This document shows positions 35,522 through 44,342 of a stretch of 64,000 nt of DNA, in pieces (within the stretch, counting starts at the first letter, position 1; each line of letters opens with the position of its first letter). The stretch is from Candidatus Poseidonia sp. (GTDB lineage: Archaea > Thermoplasmatota > Poseidoniia > Poseidoniales > Poseidoniaceae): assembly GCA_016778305.1 (NCBI GenBank), contig JADHPT010000001.1, positions 200,457 through 264,456 of the forward strand, in the 5' to 3' direction. Made by a program: the position numbers and the translations under genes. The notes under the pieces were generated by a model, which saw only the letters and a program-made list of their open reading frames with translations, searched no databases and had not been told where the DNA came from.

Positions 35522-36249
35522 CAAGCCTCACCTCCGTCATAGCGTCGGCGAAGAGCATCGACCATGATTTCATGGATTTCCTTAGCCGCTTTGAAATTGT
35601 ATTCCATTGCGAGGTTGTATTCCTCAAGAGAAAGGTCGCCATCCATCTGTAGGAACGCGATTTCGCCAGTGTTGGGCAGAATACCAACGGGTAGGTCGGC
35701 CTGCCCGTAGTTGTCTTCAGCCTTGTCAAGGTCGAGAACGACTGTGTCCTCGATTTTTCCAGAGGCTACACCAACGATCATGTCACGCATGGGGATGCCA
35801 GCGTCCGCAAGAGCAACCGATGCAGCAGTAATTCCGACACAACGAGTACCGGCTTCGGCAGCAAGGATTTCAATTTCCACACGAATCTTGGAGCGGGGGT
35901 AGCGTTCTACGAGAACAACTGATTCCAATGCCTCGGCAGTCACCTTTGAAATTTCACGAGAGCGACGGTTGAATCCAGGACGGATTCTGTCGGAGGTTGA
36001 GAAAGGTGCCATGTTGTATCGAACGTCGATAACCGCTCGGTCTTGGCGTTGAATCTTACGTGGGTGTGCTTCCATCGGACCGTACACGGCAGCGACTGCA
36101 ACGTTCAGCCCGTGAGTTACCATGGCTGATCCTTCTGCAGCAGGCAAAATACCTGCCTCAATTGTCACTGGACGTATTTCATCCAATTTGCGACCGTCAA
36201 GTCGACTTCCGTCGTCGTTTAGTAATTGTACATCTCCATATCCACCCAT
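35521..36249 (-). CDS. rrp41: Exosome catalytic subunit Rrp41
   Basis: About 242 residues of the RNase PH family. SRLDGRKLDEIRPV, AAVYGPMEAHPR, RYNMAPFS and DLDKAEDNYGQADLPVGI are present; the last holds the conserved catalytic/metal Asp residues of archaeal Rrp41. It degrades RNA 3'-5' with phosphate, and can add A-rich tails. Two ATG codons lie side by side at 36252 and 36249; both overlap the rrp4 end. It is fourth in the superoperon and coupled to rrp42 by overlap. Confidence 0.96.
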   Translation of the reverse strand: MGGYGDVQLLNDDGSRLDGRKLDEIRPVTIEAGILPAAEGSAMVTHGLNVAVAAVYGPMEAHPRKIQRQDRAVIDVRYNMAPFSTSDRIRPGFNRRSREISKVTAEALESVVLVERYPRSKIRVEIEILAAEAGTRCVGITAASVALADAGIPMRDMIVGVASGKIEDTVVLDLDKAEDNYGQADLPVGILPNTGEIAFLQMDGDLSLEEYNLAMEYNFKAAKEIHEIMVDALRRRYDGGEA

Positions 36250-36938
36250 CAAGCATCACCTTTTGTTGTCTGTTCCATTTCTGAAAGAATTGTTTCGAAT
36301 GCTTTGCTGTGGCCATATTCAGCGACCATTTGCAGGGCCATTCGAGCCCAAGCGATGCCGTCTGCATCACCATCGATCCAAACACGGCCGTTTTCTCCGA
36401 CCATAATTCGGCAATCACATGCCTCTCGCATGCGTTGTAAGAGTGCGTTATTGTCCCCGCGTACCCGATCGATGTGTTGTACGGGGATGCTCTCGACCGT
36501 TCCTTGGTTCAAGCGTCGTAGACCGACACCTTTCATCGTCAACACGACGTTGTGGCATTCGTCCACTTCTTGGACACGAGCCAAAACAACATTGCCAACA
36601 TCCATGTGTTGGCGTGCTGCTCCAAACTCAACTTTCCACGGAGCGAGGGACATAGGGAGGAGGCCTTGGAAGGCACCGTTGATATTCATGAACCATAGGT
36701 TGTTACGAACTTCAGCCACAGTAGCGACAACAAGGTCTCCCGAGCGTGGCATGTATGCGGCATTGATTGGGTCAATGGATACGGTATTGTTTTGTTCTCG
36801 CAACCAACCTAGTTGGGTTGCAATCATTGATTCTTCAGCGGTAACAATTCCGCTTCCTGCTCGCTTCCCGGCGGATGGTCCGATGACCATACCCGGGGTC
36901 ACGAGGCGCTGCTCGGCGCCGGTCTGACCTTGGGACAT
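36249..36938 (-). CDS. rrp4: Exosome RNA-binding cap subunit Rrp4
   Basis: About 229 residues. An N-terminal domain (RLVTPGMVIG), an S1 domain with GDLVVATVAEVRNNLWFMNING and a C-terminal KH-like domain with RIMVGENGRVWIDG match Rrp4. It caps the Rrp41/Rrp42 ring and binds RNA substrates. ATG 36938 has GGAGAG upstream and starts MSQGQTG; the ORF start at 37031 would overlap the SBDS gene. It lies 64 bases downstream of the SBDS stop. Confidence 0.95.
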   Translation of the reverse strand: MSQGQTGAEQRLVTPGMVIGPSAGKRAGSGIVTAEESMIATQLGWLREQNNTVSIDPINAAYMPRSGDLVVATVAEVRNNLWFMNINGAFQGLLPMSLAPWKVEFGAARQHMDVGNVVLARVQEVDECHNVVLTMKGVGLRRLNQGTVESIPVQHIDRVRGDNNALLQRMREACDCRIMVGENGRVWIDGDADGIAWARMALQMVAEYGHSKAFETILSEMEQTTKGDA

Positions 36939-37002
36939 TCTTTTCTCTCCAAACCCGCCGAGCCGCCGACCCATGATAAAGGCCACCCTAAGGGGCACAC
37001 GT

Positions 37003-37695
37003 TCAACTGTTGAGTTCTTTGACTTCAGCATCTGAACTACGACGCATCACTTGACCAATCAATTCAGCCTTCATCCCAGCAGGGCATTCGATGACACAAG
37101 CCCAGGACCCGTCTTCAAGCCAGCCTTCTTTTTGTTGATAGGCGAGGAGCTCTCGGTGAACGCTACCGTATGCAGAGCCGGGCACTTTGAAGGCAAGACG
37201 AACGGTTTCGAAAGAGAGCGGAATCAAGGGCTTCAATTTAGCAATCGCATCCTTCACCTGCTCCTCGAGCCGTTTGAATGGATCTACCGAATAACGTGAT
37301 TCATCCAATGCTAATTCCAACCGAGTCTTCGGGTGCGGCGATTTGGTTTTCGGGTCAACTGCTTGGGAGTGAATGTGGTGGATGATTTTCTGACGCATTT
37401 GCTCCACCATATGCTTGCGTTGAGCCGTTGTAAGTTGTATGGACCCCTTTGCGAGGATGGTTTGAGTGATGACGGTGATGTCTTGTGTACCAAAGACACG
37501 CTCAATGGCATCCTCAGTGGGGCGTTCACCGTCCCGTGCATCGTGAAATACTTCGTCAATAGCGAGAAAATCATCAATTTCTACCGATGTAGAATCTTCC
37601 TTGAACGCCTCAACGAGGGCTGGATCGACGAGGACTTCGTAGCGTTTGCCACCTTTCTCAAGTCGTGCAAGAACTGAATCGTCTAAACTAACCAT
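37003..37695 (-). CDS. SBDS/Sdo1 ribosome maturation protein
   Basis: About 230 residues, the archaeal SBDS length. RLEKGGKRYEVLVDP, then DDFLAIDEVFHDARDGERP and the Q-rich helical stretch TTAQRKHMVEQMRQKIIHHIHSQAVDP are the SBDS N- and middle domains; the C-terminal domain is ferredoxin-like. SBDS helps mature the 60S/50S subunit and is always near the exosome genes in archaea. ATG 37695 (MVSLDD) is used rather than 37707. Confidence 0.95.
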   Translation of the reverse strand: MVSLDDSVLARLEKGGKRYEVLVDPALVEAFKEDSTSVEIDDFLAIDEVFHDARDGERPTEDAIERVFGTQDITVITQTILAKGSIQLTTAQRKHMVEQMRQKIIHHIHSQAVDPKTKSPHPKTRLELALDESRYSVDPFKRLEEQVKDAIAKLKPLIPLSFETVRLAFKVPGSAYGSVHRELLAYQQKEGWLEDGSWACVIECPAGMKAELIGQVMRRSSDAEVKELNS

Positions 37696-37742
37696 GGAAC
37701 CCCTCACTGTGACATGAGAGGTAGCGTGTATGAACCTAACCC

Positions 37743-38465
37743 TCAGTCTTCAAGGGGCTTGAGGCGGTCAATTTGCTTGTTGACTTCGCCCCGGTCGAGA
37801 ACACGGTATCCGTTTGAATCAACAACAGTGACTTCAACTGCGTCACGGTTCAATTCAGCATCGTTGGCTGAACGAAGCGCCTCGAGGCCAAGTTTCATGG
37901 CTGCATTGAGCGTCATGTTTTCCTTCCAGTTATCTTCAAAGAATTCGATAACTGTATTGCGTCCACTGCCGATAGCACCGGCATGGTAGGATTGGTATGC
38001 GCCTGACGGGTCGGTTTCGTAGAGGTGAATACCGTTGTCATCAACGCCACCAATAAGCAAGGCTGTTCCGAAGGGTCGTGAACCACCGTACTGGGTGAAG
38101 GATTGCTTGAAATCGCACATTTTCTTGACCAGGACATCGACAGGAACCGTAGCACCGTAGGTAATACGGTTTACCTGTGCTTCGACACGAGCACGGGCGA
38201 CAAGTTGACGCGCATCAGCAACAAGGCCAGATGTGGCAATTCCTACATGATCGTCAACCTTGAACATTTTTTCAATGGATTCCGGGATGATCAAACGACT
38301 GATGATGCGCTTGTCACAAACAAGAACAACTCCATCCTTGAATTTCAAACCGGCTGTAGTGGTGCCCCGCTTGACTGATTCGCGTGCATATTCCACCTGG
38401 AACAATCGTCCATCTGGGCTAAATGTTGTAATTCCGTGGTCGTATCCTCTTCCGCTTGGTTGCAT
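37743..38465 (-). CDS. psmA: Proteasome alpha subunit PsmA
   Basis: 240 residues. YDHGITTFSPDGRLFQVEYARESVKRG is the alpha-subunit signature, including the N-terminal gate region; HVGIATSGLVADARQLV and GAIGSGRNTVIEFFE follow. Alpha rings gate the 20S proteasome and bind the AAA regulator. It is the first gene of the superoperon, 47 bases before SBDS. A TATA-like CATAAAG about 35 bases upstream is weak. The C-terminus lacks an obvious extension. Divergent from the diphthamide ligase gene. Confidence 0.96.
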   Translation of the reverse strand: MQPSGRGYDHGITTFSPDGRLFQVEYARESVKRGTTTAGLKFKDGVVLVCDKRIISRLIIPESIEKMFKVDDHVGIATSGLVADARQLVARARVEAQVNRITYGATVPVDVLVKKMCDFKQSFTQYGGSRPFGTALLIGGVDDNGIHLYETDPSGAYQSYHAGAIGSGRNTVIEFFEDNWKENMTLNAAMKLGLEALRSANDAELNRDAVEVTVVDSNGYRVLDRGEVNKQIDRLKPLED

Positions 38466-38498
38466 TGTATAACCTCATTTCCTTCGTTCGGGTGACAC

Positions 38499-38505
38499 TT
38501 TATGA
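38499..38505 (-). promoter_or_regulatory. Weak TATA-like element before psmA
   Basis: Minus strand TCATAAA, 34-40 bases before the psmA ATG in the 149-base divergent region to the diphthamide ligase gene. Position fits an archaeal promoter with a leader of about 10 bases, but the match to a TATA box is modest. Confidence 0.25.
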
Positions 38506-38614
38506 GCATGAGGGTCAATCGGGATGATGCCCTCCCCAACACACGAAACTCCCCGTCTCGTATGAACCCTTTCTTGACAACACGGTCTTGAAGGAGGAAT
38601 GACCAGGGGTGAAC

Positions 38615-39262
38615 ATGCGAGTTGCAGTACTCTCCTCAGGGGGAAAAGATTCAGCTGCAGCATGGTGGTGGGCCCAATGCCGAGGCTGGACTGTAGTCGC
38701 ACTTGTTACCGTCCGGATAGAAGGTGACGATTCACCAATGTTCCAGATACCAAGTACGCATGTCGTTGAACAACAAGCCGAACTCGCAGAGATTCCTTGG
38801 ATTTCTGTTTCAACATCAGGAGAAACGCCCCAGGACGTTGACGATTTAGCAAAAGCACTCGCCTCTTTAGACGTCGATGGTTTCGTTTCAGGCGCCTTGC
38901 GTTCCGATTATCAAAAATCAAGGTTAGAACGAATGGCTGAATCCTTGAACCTCATCAGTTGGACCCCTCTATGGCATCAAAACGGCTACTCGCACCTGCG
39001 AGACATGGTGCAACATGGATTCAAAATCATGCTCACTGGAATCAGCGCAGAAGGTTTGGATGAGAAGTGGCTCGGCCACACACTCACGGTTGACTCCGTA
39101 GAAGAACTCAATCGGCTCGCTCAGCGGTACAGGTTTAACGTAGAAGGTGAAGGTGGAGAATACGAAACGCTTGTTCTATCGGGGCCTCACCATGATGGGG
39201 AGATCGTCGTCGAGGCAACTTCTCACTGGGACGGTGTGCGTGGAATGTTAACCATTCATTGA
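38615..39262 (+). CDS. Diphthine-ammonia ligase (Dph6-type)
   Basis: About 215 residues of the adenine-nucleotide alpha-hydrolase type. SSGGKDSAAAWWW is the PP-loop, FVSGALRSDYQKSRLE and GFKIMLTGISAEGLDEKWLG are diagnostic of diphthine-ammonia ligase, and NVEGEGGEYETLVL is the conserved late motif. It amidates diphthine on EF-2 to give diphthamide, and the EF-2 target His is encoded in this window. GTG 38609 and ATG 38615 both follow GGGGTGA-type sequence; ATG is used. It converges with purB, overlapping by 7 bases. Confidence 0.93.
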   Translation: MRVAVLSSGGKDSAAAWWWAQCRGWTVVALVTVRIEGDDSPMFQIPSTHVVEQQAELAEIPWISVSTSGETPQDVDDLAKALASLDVDGFVSGALRSDYQKSRLERMAESLNLISWTPLWHQNGYSHLRDMVQHGFKIMLTGISAEGLDEKWLGHTLTVDSVEELNRLAQRYRFNVEGEGGEYETLVLSGPHHDGEIVVEATSHWDGVRGMLTIH

Positions 39263-40605
39263 ATCGCTGCACGTGCGAGTGCAACGGCTTCATCGACCAA
39301 TTCTCCGGCCACACCGACGTGATTCAAAGGATTGAACATCGCTTCCAATTCATCAGCGGTAAAGGCTGCTGCGATTTCAGGTGTGCGACTGCAGACATCA
39401 ATGAGTTCCTCCTTCTTGTCAACAGCCTCAAAAGATGCTGCCCTGAGCACTTCATGAGCTTCGTCGCGTGGCATACCATGGTCAACAAGTTCAATCATTA
39501 CCTTCTCGGCCATGACCAAACCTCGTTGAGAAGCGATGTTCTCAAGACATCGATCGGCATCAACCCACATATTCTTGAGAACATCTCGCGTCTTCGCCAT
39601 GACGTCTTCACACAGAGCAGATGCGTGGGAAAGCGTGAAGCGTTCACTGCTCGAGTTCGCAAGGTCACGCTCATGCCAAAGAAGAGCATTTTCGTACGTT
39701 GGAATAATGAAGGCCCGAACAATTCGTGCGAGACCGGATGCATTTTCCGATTTGATTGGGTTCTTCTTGTGAGCCATGGTGGACGAGCCCACTTGTTTCT
39801 CAATATCGAATCCTTCACCCGCTTCAGCAAGTTCTGAACGCTGTAGGTTTCGGATTTCTTGAAGGATTTTCTCACAAGATGTAGCAACATTCGCCAGCCA
39901 GGACACGTACTCAACATATCGGTCACGACCGACAACTTGTGTTGTTGCAAGGGGAACTCCCAATTCGAGATGGGTCAAAATTAATCGCTGCAACTCCCTT
40001 GCATGCTCGCCTTGTGCTGCACCTGTACCAACTGCGCCAAGGAACTTACCGACAGCGATTCGAGGAGATGCCTCATCGAGACGGACCAATTGACGACGGA
40101 GTTCATCCAACCACACGGCAGCCTTCAAGCCAAAGGTGATGGGGACTGCGGCTTGACCATGCGTACGACCCAACATAACCGTGTCACGCTCACGCTCTGC
40201 CACTACGGCACATATCTCGATCAAGCCGCACAATTGTTCCCGCAGGAGAACCATGCTGTCCCGCAATTGGAGGGCAACTGCAGTGTCAACAATGTCATTT
40301 GAAGTTGCCCCGAGGTGAATGCACCATCCGGCCTCTCCCGCTGCTTCTGCCATTGCTTTGGTTAGAGCCATGATATCGTGCCGGGTTTCTGCTTCAATTT
40401 CTGAGACACGTTCCTTTGTGACAGATGTGGGATTTGATATGGCCTTTACTGCATTATAATCTTCTTCAGTTACACGACCTAATTGCCAATGAGCCCATAT
40501 GAGGGCACGTTCAACCTCGAGTTGGCGTTCATGCCGTCCCAATTCGGACCAAATGTGTTTGAAATCTTGAGAACCATATCGGTAATCCAACGGACAGAAT
40601 GCCAT
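39256..40605 (-). CDS. purB: Adenylosuccinate lyase PurB
   Basis: 449 residues of the fumarase/aspartase superfamily. The signature GSSTMAHKKNPIKSE holds the catalytic Ser loop; LGATSNDIVDTA and LGRTHGQAAVPITFG hold the conserved His residues. It cleaves SAICAR and adenylosuccinate in purine synthesis. The start PLDYRYGSQ fits archaeal/bacterial PurB, ATG 40605. It stands between a membrane protein gene and the diphthamide ligase; no other purine gene is nearby. Confidence 0.95.
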   Translation of the reverse strand: MAFCPLDYRYGSQDFKHIWSELGRHERQLEVERALIWAHWQLGRVTEEDYNAVKAISNPTSVTKERVSEIEAETRHDIMALTKAMAEAAGEAGWCIHLGATSNDIVDTAVALQLRDSMVLLREQLCGLIEICAVVAERERDTVMLGRTHGQAAVPITFGLKAAVWLDELRRQLVRLDEASPRIAVGKFLGAVGTGAAQGEHARELQRLILTHLELGVPLATTQVVGRDRYVEYVSWLANVATSCEKILQEIRNLQRSELAEAGEGFDIEKQVGSSTMAHKKNPIKSENASGLARIVRAFIIPTYENALLWHERDLANSSSERFTLSHASALCEDVMAKTRDVLKNMWVDADRCLENIASQRGLVMAEKVMIELVDHGMPRDEAHEVLRAASFEAVDKKEELIDVCSRTPEIAAAFTADELEAMFNPLNHVGVAGELVDEAVALARAAIQ

Positions 40606-40658
40606 AGATCAAGGCAGAAGCCTCGCTTCATCAACCTTACCTTCCATTCCTTTGAAAT

Positions 40659-41108
40659 TTAAGCCGCAGGAGGACCCTTACCGTCCTCAGTTTCCACCTT
40701 GCTCATGACCGTACGAATGAGAACGAACGCCAATACTGAGGATACAATAAATGAGAATCCGACCCAAGAAGACAGGTCATACCACATCAAAGCAACACCG
40801 ACAAGGGACGCATAGGCAACCAGTTGACAAAGCCCAGAGGCTAAATCCAATTTACGGATGCGCTCTTGAGGAAGTGATTTCTCATGCTCCAAAAGGAACG
40901 TGTAAATCAGAAAATAAATGGCTTGGAAAGGAAGAGCAACTGCAATAATTGAAAGAGCAAGTTCTCGAATCAACTTCGGATTTTTATCCTGCTCAATCCC
41001 CTGAAACAACATAATCGCCGTATTTGTACCGAGCAGGGCCGCCATGATGGTCCAGCGCTTATCCTGTGAAGATGTGCGACTTTCGACATTCACAGATTCT
41101 TCGCTCAT
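40659..41108 (-). CDS. Small four-helix membrane protein
   Basis: 149 residues with a short Ser/Glu-rich N-terminus and four predicted membrane segments, near WTIMAALLGTNTAIMLF, LSIIAVALPFQAIYFLIYTFLL, LCQLVAYASLVGVALMWY and VGFSFIVSSVLAFVLIRTVM, then a charged tail. No family is recognised. ATG 41108 follows GATTCC rather than a strong ribosome-binding site. It lies 53 bases before purB on the same strand. Confidence 0.65.
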   Translation of the reverse strand: MSEESVNVESRTSSQDKRWTIMAALLGTNTAIMLFQGIEQDKNPKLIRELALSIIAVALPFQAIYFLIYTFLLEHEKSLPQERIRKLDLASGLCQLVAYASLVGVALMWYDLSSWVGFSFIVSSVLAFVLIRTVMSKVETEDGKGPPAA

Positions 41109-41201
41109 GGAATCTTGCTAAGAAAGAAGGGGTTTGATACTTGCCGTAGCGAACGAGCGAAGAATACGAATTCAGAAGGAAACTGGATTCTGCGTTATGC
41201 A

Positions 41202-41414
41202 TCAATTACCGAACAGTCGAATGACCGTTCCCGTGATAGCAGCCACGATGAGCAACAAAACCATCATGGCAACAGGACCGTACTGGTTTTTGTCTTCAAG
41301 CGCAGTACCGAAGAAGCCGTCACGCGTGATTGCCTCTGCGAAACTGCCTGCTTCCTCAAACTCTGGGAGGGGGCGACGAGGAATTCTTTCTCCGTCTCGA
41401 AGTTCACCGGCCAT
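41202..41414 (-). CDS. Small single-span membrane protein
   Basis: 70 residues: a polar N-terminus (ELRDGERIPRRPLPEFEEAG) and one C-terminal hydrophobic span (GPVAMMVLLLIVAAITGTVIRLFG), i.e. a tail-anchored layout. It resembles small translocon-type proteins in shape but not in sequence. It is independent of the ORFs on the other strand and has an ordinary composition, yet short ORFs can be spurious. Confidence 0.5.
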   Translation of the reverse strand: MAGELRDGERIPRRPLPEFEEAGSFAEAITRDGFFGTALEDKNQYGPVAMMVLLLIVAAITGTVIRLFGN

Positions 41415-41502
41415 GAGGATGGCAGGGGGACAGAGGTCATAGCATTTTTGAAGTCACTGTTCAAACAAAACACTCATTCACCTCTGCCGATGTTCACCAA
41501 TT

Positions 41503-42093
41503 ATGGGAAGACTGGAAATGGACCTCAAAGGCCGCCATATCCACCTGGCGGTAGAAGGCAGTACGGGTGGCACCACGATCGGCCTCCACTTTGCCGCTGA
41601 TACGATTGCAAGCGGCCAACGTGTCTTGTGGGCGTCCACGGAAATGCCAAACCCTTCGAGGTTTTCACAATTATTTGAACACCTTTCACTCGTTGAGTCT
41701 TCGCGCTTTCATGCCATGAATTTTGGTGGAAGATTTGACAGAGCCATCGATGCGCTTCTCGAAGCTGCGACATCCTTGCCGAGCGTTGGTTTGGTTGTTC
41801 TTGACGATTGGTGTGAGGCATCGGGACGTATTCCCAAAAACAGCCTTGATCAAATTTCACGATTCGGAAAGGAGGCTCCGTCACATATTTGCATCCTTTT
41901 AATCTCAAAAGGAAGCATTGATGCAAGCGGCAACACTGACGAACCCATCATAGCAAGGGCATCAGAACAAATGGACAAAAACGGATACGAAATTTGGCGC
42001 TTGTGGAGGGCGAAAGAGGGCCCACATCGAACGCTTGATTGCGCAGGAAAGATTCATCATCTCAAACTTGATGATTCAGGCATCAAGGTCTGA
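41503..42093 (+). CDS. RecA/RadB-fold protein with degenerate Walker A
   Basis: 196 residues. VEGSTGGTTIGLHFAADTIASGQRVLWASTE has the layout of the RecA/KaiC P-loop region (strand, loop, helix, strand) but the loop GSTGGTTI lacks the lysine of GxxGxGKT. The Walker B region LVVLDDW (Asp101, Asp102) is kept. A RadB- or RAD51-paralog-like fold is inferred. It may no longer hydrolyse ATP. ATG 41503 or 41518 could start it. It is divergent from the 70-residue membrane protein and converges with another small membrane protein gene. Confidence 0.7.
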   Translation: MGRLEMDLKGRHIHLAVEGSTGGTTIGLHFAADTIASGQRVLWASTEMPNPSRFSQLFEHLSLVESSRFHAMNFGGRFDRAIDALLEAATSLPSVGLVVLDDWCEASGRIPKNSLDQISRFGKEAPSHICILLISKGSIDASGNTDEPIIARASEQMDKNGYEIWRLWRAKEGPHRTLDCAGKIHHLKLDDSGIKV

Positions 42094-42333
42094 ATCTTCA
42101 TCTTCACCGAGAAGTTTTGCCATTTCATCAAGTGCATCATCATCGGGTTCATCAAATTGTTGTGGATTTCTTGCACCACCCTCCAGAGTATCTTCACCTG
42201 CGATTTTTGGAGCGGAATCATTGAGCATCGTCGTCCGGTTTTTCATGGCTCGTTGAGAGATAAACCAGACCATCAAGGCCAGTGTGAGCGCTGCGAGAAG
42301 ATAAGAGATGTTTTTGGTCGTTTCCGGCTCCAT
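42076..42333 (-). CDS. Small single-span membrane protein with acidic tail
   Basis: 85 residues from ATG 42333. One membrane span near the N-terminus (NISYLLAALTLALMVWFISQRAM) and a 50-residue Asp/Glu-rich cytoplasmic tail. Its 3' end overlaps the RecA-like gene by 18 bases. It follows the tiaS gene (stop at 42391) by 57 bases on the same strand. No family recognised; the ORF start at 42387 lacks support because it runs close to the tiaS stop. Confidence 0.6.
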   Translation of the reverse strand: MEPETTKNISYLLAALTLALMVWFISQRAMKNRTTMLNDSAPKIAGEDTLEGGARNPQQFDEPDDDALDEMAKLLGEDEDSDLDA

Positions 42334-42390
42334 AAATCTGGTATGTTCAATTTTGCTTTTGATAGTTTTCACCAACGAATGGCACAAACC

Positions 42391-43587
42391 TCACTTTTCG
42401 CCAACCCAATCTAACGGTCGTGCAAGGTGGCGACGCGCATCAGTTGATGGTTCAACCCATCCTTCAAAGGGAGGAAGAGCGACGATATCAATCCAACCAT
42501 CTTCAAAACGGCGTCGGCATGAAGGGCAGCGAAGACCTTGGTTGGTGCCCATCGATTTCAATCGTTGCCCACAATCCTCACAAAGTGGTCGTTGCTTTTG
42601 ACGTGGTCCGTATGAAGTGACCTTCATTTGTTCAATGTGGAGAACGCCGTGTTGGTCGATCAAACCGCGTACTTGGAATCTGTCACCTGGAATCAACCAA
42701 CGAGCCAACTTATTCAACGGGCCACCCTCGTAAAATGCAACCATCGGCCCTATATCGGTATCAAGCCGGGCATGCTTTCGTTGTGGGTGCACCTCAAGAG
42801 CGAGAAGTTCCGCCTCAACGGGCGTTCCAAGATGGTCACCAGATGCTTGATTGGTGAGAAATACACGAAGGGATTGAATCTCTTCAGTACCGTCACTGCC
42901 AACGAGGAGACTCGCAGCTTTTCGAGCACCGTCAGATGTCCTTGCACGTACACCAAAGAGAACCGGTGACTGTCCCCGCGGTGCAATCAGACTCGTGCCC
43001 TTCCGAGGATCACGTGAAAATATGATTTCTGGCCATGCATCAATTTCATGAATCATACCTTCATCAATCATTCTCGGAAGCAAATAATTCTGAGGTTTCC
43101 GCCACGCAATGGCCTCATATGTTATTCTATCAGAGGGCCAAGAAATGGCGGCAATAGCCCCAATTTGACCACGCCCACCCCATGACCTTGTTGCAACGGG
43201 CGCTTCTTCAAGCGTGACTTCTTCACGAACCGCCTTCCGATAATATCCTTCATCAGGTTTGGTGGAAAACCAAACCATGCCAGGCGAAGAAGTCACTTGG
43301 ACACGCGAGGACATCGTAGAAGGCGAGACAAAACCACCAAGTGGTTCAATCACCGAGGACCAGTAGGCATCAAGAATAGGAATCAACGTAGATTCATCCT
43401 CGCACCTGAGTTCAACAGCGAGCGCTGCATTACCACGCGTCCTGTTCTCTGCAAAAGGCCACAATCGAACCAAACGAGGCTGACCCACTTCAACCCAAGA
43501 TGGAAGTGACTGAAGGAGTGAATCAAAGACTTGCGTCGTGCAACCCCCACCCAAATAGTCGGTATCGTCAAGTCCCAGCCAGCCCAT
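42391..43587 (-). CDS. tiaS: tRNA(Ile2) 2-agmatinylcytidine synthetase TiaS
   Basis: 398 residues. GLDDTDYLGGGCTT is the TiaS opening (conserved DDTD), RLVRLWPFAENRTRGNAAL and WGGRGQIGAIAAISW match the kinase-like domain, and an OB-fold with RWLIPGDRFQVRGLID is followed by a C-terminal zinc ribbon (CEDCG, then CPSC). TiaS attaches agmatine to C34 of tRNA-Ile2 so that it reads AUA; the route is archaeal. ATG 43587 starts exactly at MGWLGLDDTD. Not in an obvious operon with the HAD gene, which lies 9 bases upstream. Confidence 0.93.
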   Translation of the reverse strand: MGWLGLDDTDYLGGGCTTQVFDSLLQSLPSWVEVGQPRLVRLWPFAENRTRGNAALAVELRCEDESTLIPILDAYWSSVIEPLGGFVSPSTMSSRVQVTSSPGMVWFSTKPDEGYYRKAVREEVTLEEAPVATRSWGGRGQIGAIAAISWPSDRITYEAIAWRKPQNYLLPRMIDEGMIHEIDAWPEIIFSRDPRKGTSLIAPRGQSPVLFGVRARTSDGARKAASLLVGSDGTEEIQSLRVFLTNQASGDHLGTPVEAELLALEVHPQRKHARLDTDIGPMVAFYEGGPLNKLARWLIPGDRFQVRGLIDQHGVLHIEQMKVTSYGPRQKQRPLCEDCGQRLKSMGTNQGLRCPSCRRRFEDGWIDIVALPPFEGWVEPSTDARRHLARPLDWVGEK

Positions 43588-43596
43588 AGATCTCCC

Positions 43597-44256
43597 TCAG
43601 GGTTGGAATCGATCACCGATATCTGATTCATCTAAGATTCGTTCAACGGCATCAGTAAGTCCTCGGTATTGATTGACACGAAATAAACGAAGACCTTGTG
43701 ACCATCCCGCTCCCATGTCTGAACGTCGATCGCCAACCATGGCGTCAAGTGGATGGGCAGCCACTGGTTTTTCCCCCCACCAATCAACGTCGAAATGTGG
43801 AATTTCATGAATGTGGCTACCGTGCTCCAAAGAAGGAGTAGCGGTATCGCGCAAGAGACTTCGACCAAGAAGCAACATGCCCGGCATGGGTTTTCGACAC
43901 TGACAGCCATCCTCATATTTGTGCGGACACGTAATGATAAGGTCGATACTTGCGTCTGGATCGTTGAATTTCAGGGCGTCGAGAAGAGTTGTATGAATCT
44001 CTGTAAGACGATGATGGTCCCATTTGCCTCGTGAGATTGCTGACTGGTTGGTCACCACACAAATCAGGTAACCAGCTCGGCGTAGTGCGCCGACACCTAC
44101 AGCTGCACCTGGAAGCAATTCAAGCTCCTCAGGACTGTTAACGTATCCTTGCCGACCAAGGTTAAGGACACCATCTCTATCAAGGAAAACCAAAGGGTGA
44201 GCATCCACATCTTGAGGCAATGCATGGGTAGACCACTGAACGTAGGCACCCCGCAT
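43597..44256 (-). CDS. HAD phosphatase of the GmhB / histidinol-phosphatase type
   Basis: About 219 residues. FLDRDGVLN is HAD motif I; VVTNQSAISRG holds motif II; CPHKYEDGCQCRKP is the zinc-binding loop of GmhB-type phosphatases; MVGDRRSDMGAG is motif IV. GmhB removes the 7- or 1-phosphate of heptose bisphosphates, and related enzymes act on histidinol phosphate. Here the substrate is open. ATG 44256 is favoured over 44307, but this is unsure. It is divergent from the archaeosortase, so a glycan link is possible. Confidence 0.82.
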   Translation of the reverse strand: MRGAYVQWSTHALPQDVDAHPLVFLDRDGVLNLGRQGYVNSPEELELLPGAAVGVGALRRAGYLICVVTNQSAISRGKWDHHRLTEIHTTLLDALKFNDPDASIDLIITCPHKYEDGCQCRKPMPGMLLLGRSLLRDTATPSLEHGSHIHEIPHFDVDWWGEKPVAAHPLDAMVGDRRSDMGAGWSQGLRLFRVNQYRGLTDAVERILDESDIGDRFQP

Positions 44257-44342
44257 GGTCTTGGGAGACCACGGCCACACATGGCCTTTGCCAATGTTTG
44301 GAGACATTCATAGGAAAGCAGGGGCTGGAGTGGCATGTGCTG

